Of a stretch of DNA of 18,441 nt, positions 5,021 to 13,106 are shown piece after piece (the first letter of the stretch is position 1; each line of letters opens with the position of its first letter). Origin of the DNA: JAFARZ01 sp036490795 (GTDB lineage Bacteria; Actinomycetota; Actinomycetes; Streptosporangiales; Streptosporangiaceae); the NCBI GenBank assembly GCA_036490795.1, contig DASXDG010000342.1, forward strand, positions 1 to 18,441, read 5' to 3'. The notes beneath the pieces are model-generated. The model did not search any database, was not told the DNA's origin, and saw only the letters and a program-made list of their open reading frames with translations. The translations under genes were made by a program, and so were the position numbers.

Positions 5021-7659
5021 CAGGTAGCCCCAGGCTGACCACCTAGTTGCTCGATGAGGTAATGACCCAGTTCGTTCGTGCGCGGGTCCTGCCACCACTG
5101 GGAGTGGCGGTGGATGCCTGGCCGGGCTGGGTTCATGTTCTGGACGAGGACGACGGGATCCAGGCACGCCTGGTCGACCTGGTCGTGCAGGTATTCGGGG
5201 GTCATCGTGGATTCAGGTTCACCGAAGATCCAGGATCCGATGTAGTCGCTTCTGCGGCGCAGGTCTCTCCATCGTGCGCGTGCGAGTGCGCGGTTGAGCC
5301 TGCTGGCCATGTCGTCCTCGCGGGGTGCGTCTGCGCCGAGCAGTCTGGCGAGTTCGATGAGCTGATGCTGGCCAAAGTAGGCCGGGAACGCCCTCCCGTA
5401 CAGCCGCCGGGCCGGACAGGCCAGCGTGAGGAGGGCGAGGTCGGGCAGGACGTCAGGACCCAGCTGGGCGATGACGGCCGGGGCGATAATCGAGCCCTGG
5501 CTATAGCCGGTCAGCAGCAGCCGCCGCGGTGGCACGGTGAGCCCCTCGGTGCGTTCCAGGTCAGCCAGCCCGGCCTGGTACTTCAGGTAGGCGACGTCGT
5601 CAGGCTGATCGGTGAAGTCCCCGGTCAGCAGCCGGATCCGGTCCACCACTTCGGGCACGGCTCGCTCCGCGTAACAGGGCGGGGCGAGCGGGTGCACTGC
5701 CCTCGGCCAGAAGGTGCCCACATCCCACAGCGCCCCGATGGTCTTGCGCTTGTCCGGGTCCGAGTACGCCTGGCGCAGCAGTGTGACCAGCCCGCCAGCC
5801 ACCAGGACGACCACAAGCGTGACGGCGGAGGCCGTGCCTTGCCACAGCACCGACAGTGTCCGGGGATGGCCGGCCGGGCCGGCGTAGATCGCGAGCACTA
5901 TCTCGGCGGCAAGCACCAGGAGCAGGGAGCCGCCTACCGCCAGCGCCACCGCGGTATCGGCGTCGTCGGCGATCCTGCCCGCAGCCCACGCCGCCGCGAT
6001 GGCCTCGCGGTTCGTGTTGTACTCACCGCCGTCGCCGGATGCGCCGGGAACGCCCGCCGTCGAGGAAGCATAGGCCTCGGCCACCGGCGAAAGCCCAGAC
6101 TCCGCGGGGTTCAGGAAGTCGCCGCGGCGGCGGTTGTAGCGCACGATCAGCACGATCGCCGCCACAGCGACGCCACACAGGAGCCCGACGGGGGCGGCGA
6201 CGAATGCGTATTCCGGCCATGGCACAGCGAGTGCGTCCGACGGTGCCGGACCGAACCGGTACCCGCTGGGCTCGGAAGTGCCGAGCAGGCGCGTCACACC
6301 GAAGATCACCACTACGCTCAGCAGGCCGCCGAGGGAGAAACCCAGCGTCGCGACGAGCGTGGTGAGGTTTGCGCCCAGATAGGGACGGCCGGTGCCTTCC
6401 GCGTGAGCGTCGGAGCTCACCTCACCGTAGAGGCCGTCCCTGCGGCCCCGCCGGGCTAGGACCATGACGGTAACCGCCAGCAGGACGAGCAGGGCCGCCT
6501 GCACGAGCAGCAAGACCGCCAGGAACCGGTTCAGATTGGGCAGCGCACCGGGCTGCCGGCCATCCTGGTGGCCGGTCAGCCCGGTGACCAGCGCGGAGGT
6601 GACCAGCGCGGCCAGCCCGACGAGCAGCACCCCACGGCACCACCAGGTCCCCGAACCGCTCTCCGGCTCCCCTCCCGCGACCAGGGTGACCGTGTAGCGG
6701 TCAGCCACCGGCAACATCACCATGACGACGGCGGCGATCAGGGCCACCACTGCTAGCCCCACCGCCGGCCAGGTCGCGGCGCTATGTGCAGAGGCAAGGA
6801 CAGCGATCAGCGCCACCGACGCGCACGCCGCCGCCGTATGCAGCGCCCGCTGCCGGCCTACCAGTGCCTGCCCCCGCCAGAAACCCCGCTCAGTCAGCGG
6901 CCATCCTGTTCTCCGCTCAGGCCGTGAGAGGCTGATCCGTCCCTCGTATTTGCTCGCGGTCTTGACGCTGATCAGCCATGCCGCGCCGATGATCGCGGCG
7001 ACCGACGCCATGGCCAGGGCCACCCGCCACCCGACGGTCCATCGCCCGTACCATCCCATCCAGCTCGGCAGCAGGCTGTTCGTCTCCCCGGCCGCCTGCC
7101 AGGCCACCGTACTCATCGCCACGGTCACGACCGCGGTCACGAACTGGATGGTGGCCGCCATGGCCAGCAGCCGCAGCAGGACGTGCGCGATCGCGTGGCC
7201 CCGGTCACGGTGCAAGTGCTGTCCCGGACCATCGGCGATCGCCGCCTGGGTGGGAGGCAACATGAAATAGGCGAGGTTGTACATCATGAACGGCGCCATC
7301 AGCAGCCAGGATGCCGACGCCAGCGGCGCCTCGGTCAGCCCGCCCCACGAATAGGCTTCCAGTTTCCACGGCACGCTCGGGCGGCCCGGGCCATCCGGGC
7401 TCCACCGCCGGTAAAACCCTGCGACCGAGTCACCCGCCACCTGCAATGCCTGCGGGTGCTCAAGCATGGTCGGGCCATCGGAGCCGGAGACCCCGTGAAT
7501 CCGCAATTCGGTGACCGACTCCCTGAACGTCGTCGTGTCCACGAGGGCGCCGGCGGCACCGGCCAGCGCTGGGCTGGTCTGGTCGGCCGACGCGAAACCC
7601 CACGCCGCGTCAAGGCCGAGCACCACATCCGGTTTATTGAAGACGGGCTCCTCGGCCAT
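5020..7659 (-). CDS. Polytopic membrane protein with alpha/beta-hydrolase-like N- and C-terminal parts
   Basis: An 879-residue integral membrane protein. The N-terminal soluble part carries ELRIHGVSG (51-59), QVAGDSVAGFYRRW (73-86) and LEAYSWGGLT (100-109). The last resembles a nucleophile elbow, with Ala in place of the first Gly. About ten or eleven hydrophobic segments follow between about residues 112 and 660. The C-terminal soluble part contains LLLTGYSQGSIIAP, a classical GxSxG lipase/cutinase-type elbow with Ser at about 720. The architecture suggests a membrane-anchored esterase or lipase whose two soluble halves may pack together on one face of the membrane. The substrate is unknown; a lipid or cell-envelope ester is a guess. 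The ATG at 7659 has GGAGG four bases upstream. Similar actinomycete proteins with HGVSG near the N-terminus are known to me only as uncharacterised membrane proteins. It stands alone, convergent with the secreted-protein gene. Confidence 0.8.
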   Translation of the reverse strand: MAEEPVFNKPDVVLGLDAAWGFASADQTSPALAGAAGALVDTTTFRESVTELRIHGVSGSDGPTMLEHPQALQVAGDSVAGFYRRWSPDGPGRPSVPWKLEAYSWGGLTEAPLASASWLLMAPFMMYNLAYFMLPPTQAAIADGPGQHLHRDRGHAIAHVLLRLLAMAATIQFVTAVVTVAMSTVAWQAAGETNSLLPSWMGWYGRWTVGWRVALAMASVAAIIGAAWLISVKTASKYEGRISLSRPERRTGWPLTERGFWRGQALVGRQRALHTAAACASVALIAVLASAHSAATWPAVGLAVVALIAAVVMVMLPVADRYTVTLVAGGEPESGSGTWWCRGVLLVGLAALVTSALVTGLTGHQDGRQPGALPNLNRFLAVLLLVQAALLVLLAVTVMVLARRGRRDGLYGEVSSDAHAEGTGRPYLGANLTTLVATLGFSLGGLLSVVVIFGVTRLLGTSEPSGYRFGPAPSDALAVPWPEYAFVAAPVGLLCGVAVAAIVLIVRYNRRRGDFLNPAESGLSPVAEAYASSTAGVPGASGDGGEYNTNREAIAAAWAAGRIADDADTAVALAVGGSLLLVLAAEIVLAIYAGPAGHPRTLSVLWQGTASAVTLVVVLVAGGLVTLLRQAYSDPDKRKTIGALWDVGTFWPRAVHPLAPPCYAERAVPEVVDRIRLLTGDFTDQPDDVAYLKYQAGLADLERTEGLTVPPRRLLLTGYSQGSIIAPAVIAQLGPDVLPDLALLTLACPARRLYGRAFPAYFGQHQLIELARLLGADAPREDDMASRLNRALARARWRDLRRRSDYIGSWIFGEPESTMTPEYLHDQVDQACLDPVVLVQNMNPARPGIHRHSQWWQDPRTNELGHYLIEQLGGQPGAT

Positions 7660-7685
7660 GCGGCCTCCACAGCAACATAGACAGC

Positions 7686-7708
7686 GTCAGGAAACGAGCA
7701 TTCCTGAC
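7686..7708. promoter_or_regulatory. Inverted repeat, candidate operator upstream of the membrane hydrolase gene
   Basis: GTCAGGAA (7686-7693) and TTCCTGAC (7701-7708) are perfect inverted copies around a seven-base spacer. The site begins 27 bases upstream of the ATG at 7659 on the - strand. On that strand TATGTT (complement of 7674-7679) could be a -10, which would put the repeat over the -35 region, as expected for a repressor site. The binding protein is unknown. Confidence 0.45.
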
Positions 7709-7744
7709 AATAGCGGCCCCCTACCCGAGCCATCACCGCGATGA

Positions 7745-7866
7745 TTTACGACCGCGGACTTAGCGCTAGTTCCAGTGGTCGCGTTCCTCCACGTCGAGGG
7801 CGACCGGATCAAGCGCATCTGGGCAGTAGCAACCCCGACAAGCTCCGCCCGTGGACGACGAGCTGA
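7745..7866 (+). pseudogene. Remnant of a SigJ-type ECF sigma factor (C-terminal SnoaL-like end)
   Basis: Only the last 40 or so residues are recognisable. One frame reads LALVPVVAFLHVEGDRIKRI and then WAV, where it should continue into the family's VRNPDKLR ending. Near 7826-7830 the match moves to another frame that gives SNPDKLRPWTTS and a TGA at 7864-7866. IxxIxAVRNPDKLRxW is the usual C-terminus of actinobacterial SigJ-like sigma factors, which carry an NTF2/SnoaL domain after regions 2 and 4. The first frame is closed by a TGA at 7742, and I found no sigma-factor sequence in the 80 bases before it. The gene is therefore both truncated and frameshifted (one base missing). The remnant overlaps the upstream alternative start of the alpha/beta hydrolase. 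Assignment to the SigJ family rests on this short signature alone. Confidence 0.6.
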
Positions 7867-7886
7867 CGCCAGGGCAGACTGCGGCT

Positions 7887-8639
7887 ATGGCGGCTGGTTT
7901 GCGGGTGTACGAGGGCGGCAGCGGATCCCCGGTTCTGCTACTGCTGCACGGCCTGGGTGCGACTGGTGACGTGTGGAACAGCTGGCGGCCGGTGCTGGCC
8001 CAGCGGTGGCCGGGGCGCTGGCTGGCCCCGGATCTGCCCGGCCATGGCGGCTCGCCGCCGCTGGAGGCGTATTCATCCGATGCTCAGGCCGCGGCTGTCG
8101 CCGCTGTCGTACCGCGTGACGCCCCGGTTGTCGTGCTCGGGCATTCCCTTGGCGGTGTGGTCGGCCTGGCCTTGGCCGGCGGCGAGTTCGGCATTTCCGT
8201 GCGGGCGGTTGCCGGTCTGGGGATCAAGGTGGCCTGGACCGAGGAGGATCTGAGCCGGGCAGAAGCCATCGCCAAGCGGCCCGTGGCCTGGTTCGCCTCC
8301 CGCGACGAAGCCGCCGCGCGTTACCTGCGGGTCAGCGGGCTAGCCGGCCTGGTGCCGGCCGGCGATCCGAGGGTGGACGCCGGGCTGACCGAGCGGGACG
8401 GGCAATGGCGGATGGCCGTGGACCCAGCCGCCTTCGCGCCCGGTGCGCCCGATATGGCGGCGCTGATAGAGCGATCGACGGTCCCGGTGGTCCTCGCCCG
8501 CGGCGAACTGGACCCGATGAACACCGATGAGCAGCTGATCCGGCTGGGTGTCCCGGCCATCACGCTGCCTGGCCTGGGGCACAACGCCCACGTCGAGGAC
8601 CCCGGGCTATCGGCGACGCTCCTCGACCCGTACCGGTAA
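7887..8639 (+). CDS. Alpha/beta-fold hydrolase
   Basis: A cytoplasmic hydrolase of about 250 residues. The oxyanion-hole motif LLLLHGLGATGDVW (17-30), LAPDLPGHGGS (46-56), the nucleophile elbow LGHSLGG (Ser87), the acid Asp209 in ARGELDPMN and the base His232 in LGHNAHVED give a complete Ser-Asp-His triad. The cap region is short. The substrate cannot be predicted; esterases, lactonases and C-C bond hydrolases share this fold. The ATG at 7887 is chosen because homology begins right after it and because it clears the sigma-factor remnant. A GTG at 7851 in the same frame would add 12 residues, but it has no ribosome binding site and lies inside the remnant. The 3' end overlaps the convergent serine-hydrolase gene by 33 bases. 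SigJ-type sigma factors often sit beside small enzymes, so this may have been a partner gene. Confidence 0.88.
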   Translation: MAAGLRVYEGGSGSPVLLLLHGLGATGDVWNSWRPVLAQRWPGRWLAPDLPGHGGSPPLEAYSSDAQAAAVAAVVPRDAPVVVLGHSLGGVVGLALAGGEFGISVRAVAGLGIKVAWTEEDLSRAEAIAKRPVAWFASRDEAAARYLRVSGLAGLVPAGDPRVDAGLTERDGQWRMAVDPAAFAPGAPDMAALIERSTVPVVLARGELDPMNTDEQLIRLGVPAITLPGLGHNAHVEDPGLSATLLDPYR

Positions 8640-10064
8640 CCGAGGCGCCTGGAACAAGCGGAGCGGGCCGTCGTTCGGCGACTTGGTGCGCCACCGAGCC
8701 GCGAACGTGCGGTCAGGGAGCGAGCAGGTCACGACGAGGTGGTGCGGTGTCTCCAGGAAGGCGACGTCAAAGGTGACGGCGTCCTTGCCGGTCCAGCCGA
8801 CGCTCACCGCCGCGGGAACGGGAGCGCCGGGTTCGCTCACCGTCCAGCGTCCCACGACGCAGCGCAGGTCGAGAGAGGCGTTGCCCTCGGTCAGCCGGAG
8901 GACGTAACCGCCGTCATCGCCCGCCTCGGTGACCGAGACCGCGGTCAGGGTCGGCTGGTCGGCGCAGGTCCCTCCCCGCGGGGTGAATTCGGCGCCGCGG
9001 AACGCCGTGGGCCCGCTTCCGCCAGGGACTTGAGGCAGTTCCAGGCGAGACAGCCGCTCCCGCAGGCCAGCGTCCGCGGGCCTCTCGTAAGCCAGAGCGG
9101 CGGGGCCGAAGGCCGGCAGCAGGTAGTCCCATACCGCGTCCAGCATGGCCTGCATCTGCCCGCTGGCCGCGGTCATGGCGATAACCGCGTCCTGCTCGGG
9201 CAGTACCAGGCAGAACTGCCCGTAGACTCCGTCCCCGCGGTACCCGTGCCGCGACATCCAGAACTGGAACCCGTACCCCTGCTGCCAGTCCGGCGTCGCG
9301 CCCTGGGCGGCGTTGGAGATCTGCGGGCGCGTCGCCTCAGCGACCCACCACGCGGGCAGCACCCGTTTACCCTCCCAGACACCGCCGTTCAGGTAGAGCT
9401 GGCCGAGCCTGGCTATCGCGTCCGTGGTCGCGTGCAGGCCGCTGTATCCCACGTCGCGCCCCCGCGGATACTGCTGCCAGAAGACCTGCCCGATGCCCAG
9501 CGGGTCGAACAGCCGGGGCCGCAGGTACTGGGTCAGCGGCTGACCGGTCAGCTTCTGCACGATCGCGGCCAGCGTGTACGTGGCCGCCTGGTTGTAGGTG
9601 AAGACCGTGCCAGGATCGCGATCTGGCGGGATCAGCAGGAACCCGCGGACGGGCTCGGCGGGGTCACCCTCGACGGCCTTGACCCGGATGTCGGTGACGT
9701 GGCCGCTGGCCATCGAGGCGACGTGCCGCACCAAGATGGAGCGGCTGCCGGCATCGGTGATATCGGCGGCGAACTCGGGGAAGTACGCGATCACCGGGTC
9801 GTCCAGGTTCAGCAGCCCCTCGGCGGCGGCCAGGCCGGCCGCCGTGGCCGTGAAGCTCTTGCTGAGCGAGTACAGCAGATGCACCCGGTCCGGGCTGTAC
9901 GGCGCCCACCAGCCGGCGGCGATCAGCCTGCCGTGACGCAGGATCATCACGCTGTGCGGTTCGGTGTCCGGCGCGGCCTCGATGGCGTCGAGGAACGCCT
10001 CGACGCCGCGGGCATCGACGCCCTCGGCGGCTGGTGCGCTCTCCCGCAGCGGCTGGGTACTCAT
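8607..10064 (-). CDS. Serine hydrolase, beta-lactamase class C fold
   Basis: A 485-residue protein of the penicillin-binding/class C beta-lactamase-like esterase family (Pfam Beta-lactamase). Ser66-Leu-Ser-Lys69 in LLYSLSKSFT is the SxxK nucleophile motif. FTYNQAATYTLAAIV supplies the tyrosine of the second motif. LDDPVIAYFPEF and the YGFQFWMSRHGY region are typical. A C-terminal beta-rich domain of about 130 residues follows the catalytic domain. No signal peptide is seen, so it is probably cytoplasmic. Physiological role and substrate are unknown; family members act as esterases or D-amino-acid peptidases, and true beta-lactamase activity is unlikely to be the main function. The ATG at 10064 is preferred; a TTG at 10073 is the next in-frame option upstream. 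It is divergent from the MFS gene and overlaps the alpha/beta hydrolase gene at its 3' end (8607-8639). Confidence 0.88.
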   Translation of the reverse strand: MSTQPLRESAPAAEGVDARGVEAFLDAIEAAPDTEPHSVMILRHGRLIAAGWWAPYSPDRVHLLYSLSKSFTATAAGLAAAEGLLNLDDPVIAYFPEFAADITDAGSRSILVRHVASMASGHVTDIRVKAVEGDPAEPVRGFLLIPPDRDPGTVFTYNQAATYTLAAIVQKLTGQPLTQYLRPRLFDPLGIGQVFWQQYPRGRDVGYSGLHATTDAIARLGQLYLNGGVWEGKRVLPAWWVAEATRPQISNAAQGATPDWQQGYGFQFWMSRHGYRGDGVYGQFCLVLPEQDAVIAMTAASGQMQAMLDAVWDYLLPAFGPAALAYERPADAGLRERLSRLELPQVPGGSGPTAFRGAEFTPRGGTCADQPTLTAVSVTEAGDDGGYVLRLTEGNASLDLRCVVGRWTVSEPGAPVPAAVSVGWTGKDAVTFDVAFLETPHHLVVTCSLPDRTFAARWRTKSPNDGPLRLFQAPRLPVRVEERRR

Positions 10065-10075
10065 GGTCTTCAACC

Positions 10076-10104
10076 ATAACTAATACGGGAATTTCGGGCG
10101 TCAA
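10076..10104 (-). promoter_or_regulatory. Putative promoter of the serine hydrolase gene
   Basis: On the - strand TTGACG (complement of 10099-10104) is followed after 17 bases by AGTTAT (complement of 10076-10081), an imperfect -10. Transcription would begin only a few bases before the ATG at 10064, giving a very short leader, in keeping with the absence of a clear ribosome binding site. Confidence 0.4.
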
Positions 10105-10168
10105 TGGCCAAGCGGACCGCCAGGGCGGATTTATCCAGTTCGGGATCGCTTTCTCCCCCCGCTCCCGG

Positions 10169-10174
10169 TAGCCT
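10169..10174 (+). promoter_or_regulatory. Putative -10 box for leaderless MFS transcript
   Basis: TAGCCT fits the actinobacterial TANNNT -10 pattern and ends eight bases before the GTG at 10183. That is the spacing expected when the transcript starts at the start codon itself. No Shine-Dalgarno sequence precedes the GTG, which supports a leaderless start. Confidence 0.4.
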
Positions 10175-10182
10175 CACCGCTT

Positions 10183-11466
10183 GTGACGGAGGGACTTGGC
10201 TCGCGATTCGCGAAGCTGTGGACGGCGAGTACGCTGTCCGCCCTCGGCAGCGGCCTGGCCACGATCGCCGCGCCGCTGTACGTCGCCGCGCACACCGAGA
10301 GCGCCCTGCTCGTCGCCACCACGTCCACGGCGGCCTGGCTGCCCTGGCTGCTGTTCGCCATCCCCGGCGGCGTCCTCGTGGACCGGGCCGACCGGCGGCG
10401 GCTGATGGTCACGATCGACTGGTCACGGGTCGTGGTGATGGGCGTCCTGGCCACCGCGCTGCTGGCGGGCCGGTCCAGCGTCGTCCTGCTGGATGTCGTG
10501 CTGTTCCTCATCAACGCGGGCGAGGCCGTGTTCAGATCGGCCAGCCAGGCGATGACCCCCTCGGTGGTGCCGCGGGACCGGCTAGAGCGCGCCAACGGCT
10601 GGCTGATCGGCGGCACGACCCTGATGCAGGGCATGGTCGCCGGGCCGCTCGGCGGATTCCTGTTCGTGGTGTCGGCGAGCGCGCCGTTCTTCGTGAACGC
10701 CGGGACGTACGCGGCGAGCGCGGTTCTGGTCGGGCTGGTGGCCGGGGTCTACCGGGCGACCGGCGGCACGCGCGGCGACTCGGGTGCCGGCTCGGGCGCC
10801 GAGCCACCGGCGAAGACACGCGGATCGGTCAGGGCCGAGGTGGCCGAGGGGTTCCGCTGGCTGATGCACCAGCGCCTGCTGCGCACCATGGCGCTGCTGA
10901 TCGGGCTGCTGAACGTCACCCTCACCGCGACGATGGCGGTGCTCGTGCTGCTGGTCAAGGAGCGGCTGCACCTGGGTTCGGTCGGCTACGGCACGCTGTT
11001 CTCCTGTGAGGCGGCCGGCGGCATCGTCGGCGCCGTCTGGGGCGACCGGCTGATCCGGACGGTGACGGCGACCTGGACGATCCGGATCGGCCTGCTGATC
11101 GAGGCCGGGCTGCACCTCACGCTGGCGACCTCGCGCAATGCCTACGTCGTCGGGTTCATGATGTTCGTCTTCGGCGTGCACGCCTCGCTGTGGACCATCG
11201 TGGGAGCCTCGCTGCGGCAGCGGATGACCCCGCCGGAGATGCTCGGCCGGGTGGGCAGCACGAACTTGTTCATCGCGGCGGGTGGCAACTGCATCGGCGC
11301 GCTGCTCGGCGGGACACTCGCCTCCGCGTTCGGCATCACCGCGCCGTACTGGGTGGCGTTCGTCGTCGCGATAGGCGTGTCGGCGACCACCTGGCACGTG
11401 TTCAGCAGGGCCACGGTCGCCAAAGCCTACGCGGAACCGCCGTCCATGGCCGGGACCCCGGCTTGA
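10183..11466 (+). CDS. MFS transporter, exporter type
   Basis: A 427-residue major facilitator in the cytoplasmic membrane with about twelve hydrophobic segments in two halves. They are split by a hydrophilic loop of Gly, Ala and charged residues at about 195-225. LVDRADRRRLMV after the second or third helix is the cytoplasmic motif A equivalent (DRxxRR). The N-terminus (FAKLWTASTLSALGSGLATI) and helix pattern match the EntS-like MFS group (PF05977 type), usually drug or siderophore exporters. The substrate is unknown. The GTG at 10183 starts exactly at the homologous N-terminus and has no ribosome binding site but a suitable -10 box, so a leaderless mRNA is likely. It is divergent from the serine hydrolase and converges on the acyl-CoA ligase with only 15 bases between stops. 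Confidence 0.9.
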   Translation: MTEGLGSRFAKLWTASTLSALGSGLATIAAPLYVAAHTESALLVATTSTAAWLPWLLFAIPGGVLVDRADRRRLMVTIDWSRVVVMGVLATALLAGRSSVVLLDVVLFLINAGEAVFRSASQAMTPSVVPRDRLERANGWLIGGTTLMQGMVAGPLGGFLFVVSASAPFFVNAGTYAASAVLVGLVAGVYRATGGTRGDSGAGSGAEPPAKTRGSVRAEVAEGFRWLMHQRLLRTMALLIGLLNVTLTATMAVLVLLVKERLHLGSVGYGTLFSCEAAGGIVGAVWGDRLIRTVTATWTIRIGLLIEAGLHLTLATSRNAYVVGFMMFVFGVHASLWTIVGASLRQRMTPPEMLGRVGSTNLFIAAGGNCIGALLGGTLASAFGITAPYWVAFVVAIGVSATTWHVFSRATVAKAYAEPPSMAGTPA

Positions 11467-11481
11467 AGACGCGGTCTGCGG

Positions 11482-13056
11482 CTAAGCGCTGCCGTACTGG
11501 GCGCGGAGGGCCTTCTTGTCCGGCTTGGCCAACGGGGTCAGCGGCAGCGATTCGGCGATGATCACCTGCTTGGGCACGTGCACCGGGCCCTTGCGGTCCC
11601 GCACCAGTTCCTGGACCTGCGCGGTCAGCGTGTCCAGGTCAACGGAGGCATCCGGCTTGAGCACGACGACCGCGGTCACCGCCTCGCCCCACTTCTCGTC
11701 CGGCACGCCGATGACGCCGACCTGTGCGACGGCCGGGATCTCGGCGACCACGTCCTCCACCTCACGCGGGAAGACGTTGAAGCCCCCGGTGACGATCATG
11801 TCCTTGGTGCGGTCGACGATGTACCAGAAGCCCTCCTCGTCCTCGCGTGCCACGTCCCCCGTGTGCAGCCAGCCGTCGGCGGTGAACGTCTCCGCCGTGA
11901 CCGAAGGCAGGTTCCAGTACCCGCCGGCCAGCAGCGGGCCCGCCACGCAGATCTCGCCCGGCGACCCCGGCGGCACCGGCTTGCTGTCCTCATCGAGCAG
12001 CGCCGTGCGCAAGAATGCCGAGGGCCGGCCGCAAGAGGTGAGCCTGCCGGGCTCGTGCTCCCCCTTGGCCAGGTAGCTGATCACCATCGGAGCCTCGCTC
12101 TGCCCGTAATACTGCGCGAAGATCGGGCCGAACCGCTCGATAGCCTCGGCCAGCCGGACCGGATTGATCGACGACGCTCCGTAGTAGACCGTCTCCAGCG
12201 AGGACAGGTCGCGGGTACGCGAGTCGCGATGGTCGAGCAGAACGTAGAGCATCGACGGCACCAGCATCGTCGCGGTGATCCGCTTCTCCTCGATGGTACG
12301 CAGCACCTCGGCCGGGTCGAACCTGGGCAGCACGATCAGCGTTCCGCCCTTGAGCAGCACGGGGACGAAGAACGCGGCGCCAGCGTGCGAGAGCGGAGTG
12401 CACATGAGGAACCGCGGCGCCGCCGGCCACTCCCACTCCGCCAACTGGATCTGGGTCATCGCCGCCATCGTCCCCGCGGTGCCGATGACCCCCTTGGGAT
12501 GCCCGGTGGTCCCGCCGGTGTAGGTGATCGAGACGATGTGGTCGGCGGGCAGCTTCGCCACCTCGAGCGGGCCAGGCGCGAACGTCTCGGCCTTCGCCAC
12601 CAGGTCGTGGCCGACATGCGCCAGTTCCGGCGGCACCGGGCCGATGGTCAGGATCTGGGTGAGTCCGGGAACCTTGCTGAGCAGACCGAGCGCGCGCTCG
12701 ACGAACATCGGGACCGGGTCGATGATCAGCGTGCTGATGCCGGCGTCGTTCAGCACGTAGGCGTGATCGTCCAGCGAACCGAGCGGATGCAGCGAGGTCC
12801 GCCGGTAGCCGCGCATCTGCCCGGATCCGATGATGAACAAGACCTCGGGCCGGTTGAGCGCGAGCAGCGCGGACGCGTTGCCAGGTCCGGCGCCGAACGC
12901 CTCGAAGGCCTGCGCGTACTGGCTGATCCGGTCGGCCATCTCGCGCCCGGTCAGCACGGTGTCGCCCAGGTACAGGACCGGGTCATCGTGGTGCCGGTTG
13001 AGCGCGGCGGCCATCAGGTGTCCGTTGTGGATCGATTCCGGCATAGGCACCATCAT
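11482..13056 (-). CDS. Acyl-CoA ligase (FadD-like, ANL superfamily)
   Basis: A 524-residue AMP-forming ligase that activates a carboxylic acid to acyl-AMP and then acyl-CoA. The AMP-binding P-loop YTGGTTGHPKGV is at 179-190. YYGASSIN, QYYGQSE, GWLHTGDVA, DRTKDMIVTGGFNVFPREVEDV and PLTPLAKPDKKALR follow in the usual order. The last supplies the catalytic lysine of the C-terminal domain (about 511; the preceding Gly of the usual GK is Ala). Full length for the family. The substrate is not evident; medium- or long-chain fatty acids or aromatic/alicyclic acids are possible. Start codons at 13056, 13053 and 13044 are all in frame; none has a strong ribosome binding site, so the exact start is uncertain. 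It lies 50 bases downstream of the MDR oxidoreductase on the same strand and is probably the last gene of an SDR-oxidoreductase-ligase operon. Confidence 0.92.
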   Translation of the reverse strand: MMVPMPESIHNGHLMAAALNRHHDDPVLYLGDTVLTGREMADRISQYAQAFEAFGAGPGNASALLALNRPEVLFIIGSGQMRGYRRTSLHPLGSLDDHAYVLNDAGISTLIIDPVPMFVERALGLLSKVPGLTQILTIGPVPPELAHVGHDLVAKAETFAPGPLEVAKLPADHIVSITYTGGTTGHPKGVIGTAGTMAAMTQIQLAEWEWPAAPRFLMCTPLSHAGAAFFVPVLLKGGTLIVLPRFDPAEVLRTIEEKRITATMLVPSMLYVLLDHRDSRTRDLSSLETVYYGASSINPVRLAEAIERFGPIFAQYYGQSEAPMVISYLAKGEHEPGRLTSCGRPSAFLRTALLDEDSKPVPPGSPGEICVAGPLLAGGYWNLPSVTAETFTADGWLHTGDVAREDEEGFWYIVDRTKDMIVTGGFNVFPREVEDVVAEIPAVAQVGVIGVPDEKWGEAVTAVVVLKPDASVDLDTLTAQVQELVRDRKGPVHVPKQVIIAESLPLTPLAKPDKKALRAQYGSA

Positions 13057-13106
13057 GGACCGTCAGCCGAGCAAGCGCTAGGTCAAGGTTGGATCCGGCC
13101 GGCCGC

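Noticed and set aside
5047..6459. 470-residue + strand open frame inside the membrane hydrolase gene
   Set aside because: The composition is that of an antisense shadow and there are no recognisable domains, while the - strand gives membrane segments and a GxSxG motif.
8739..10079. 446-residue + strand open frame opposite the serine hydrolase
   Set aside because: It is an antisense shadow; the - strand frame has SxxK and full family similarity.
10104..11009. 301-residue + strand open frame overlapping the MFS gene
   Set aside because: It is out of frame with clear membrane segments of the MFS protein and is Arg/Gly/Ala-rich, typical of a shadow.
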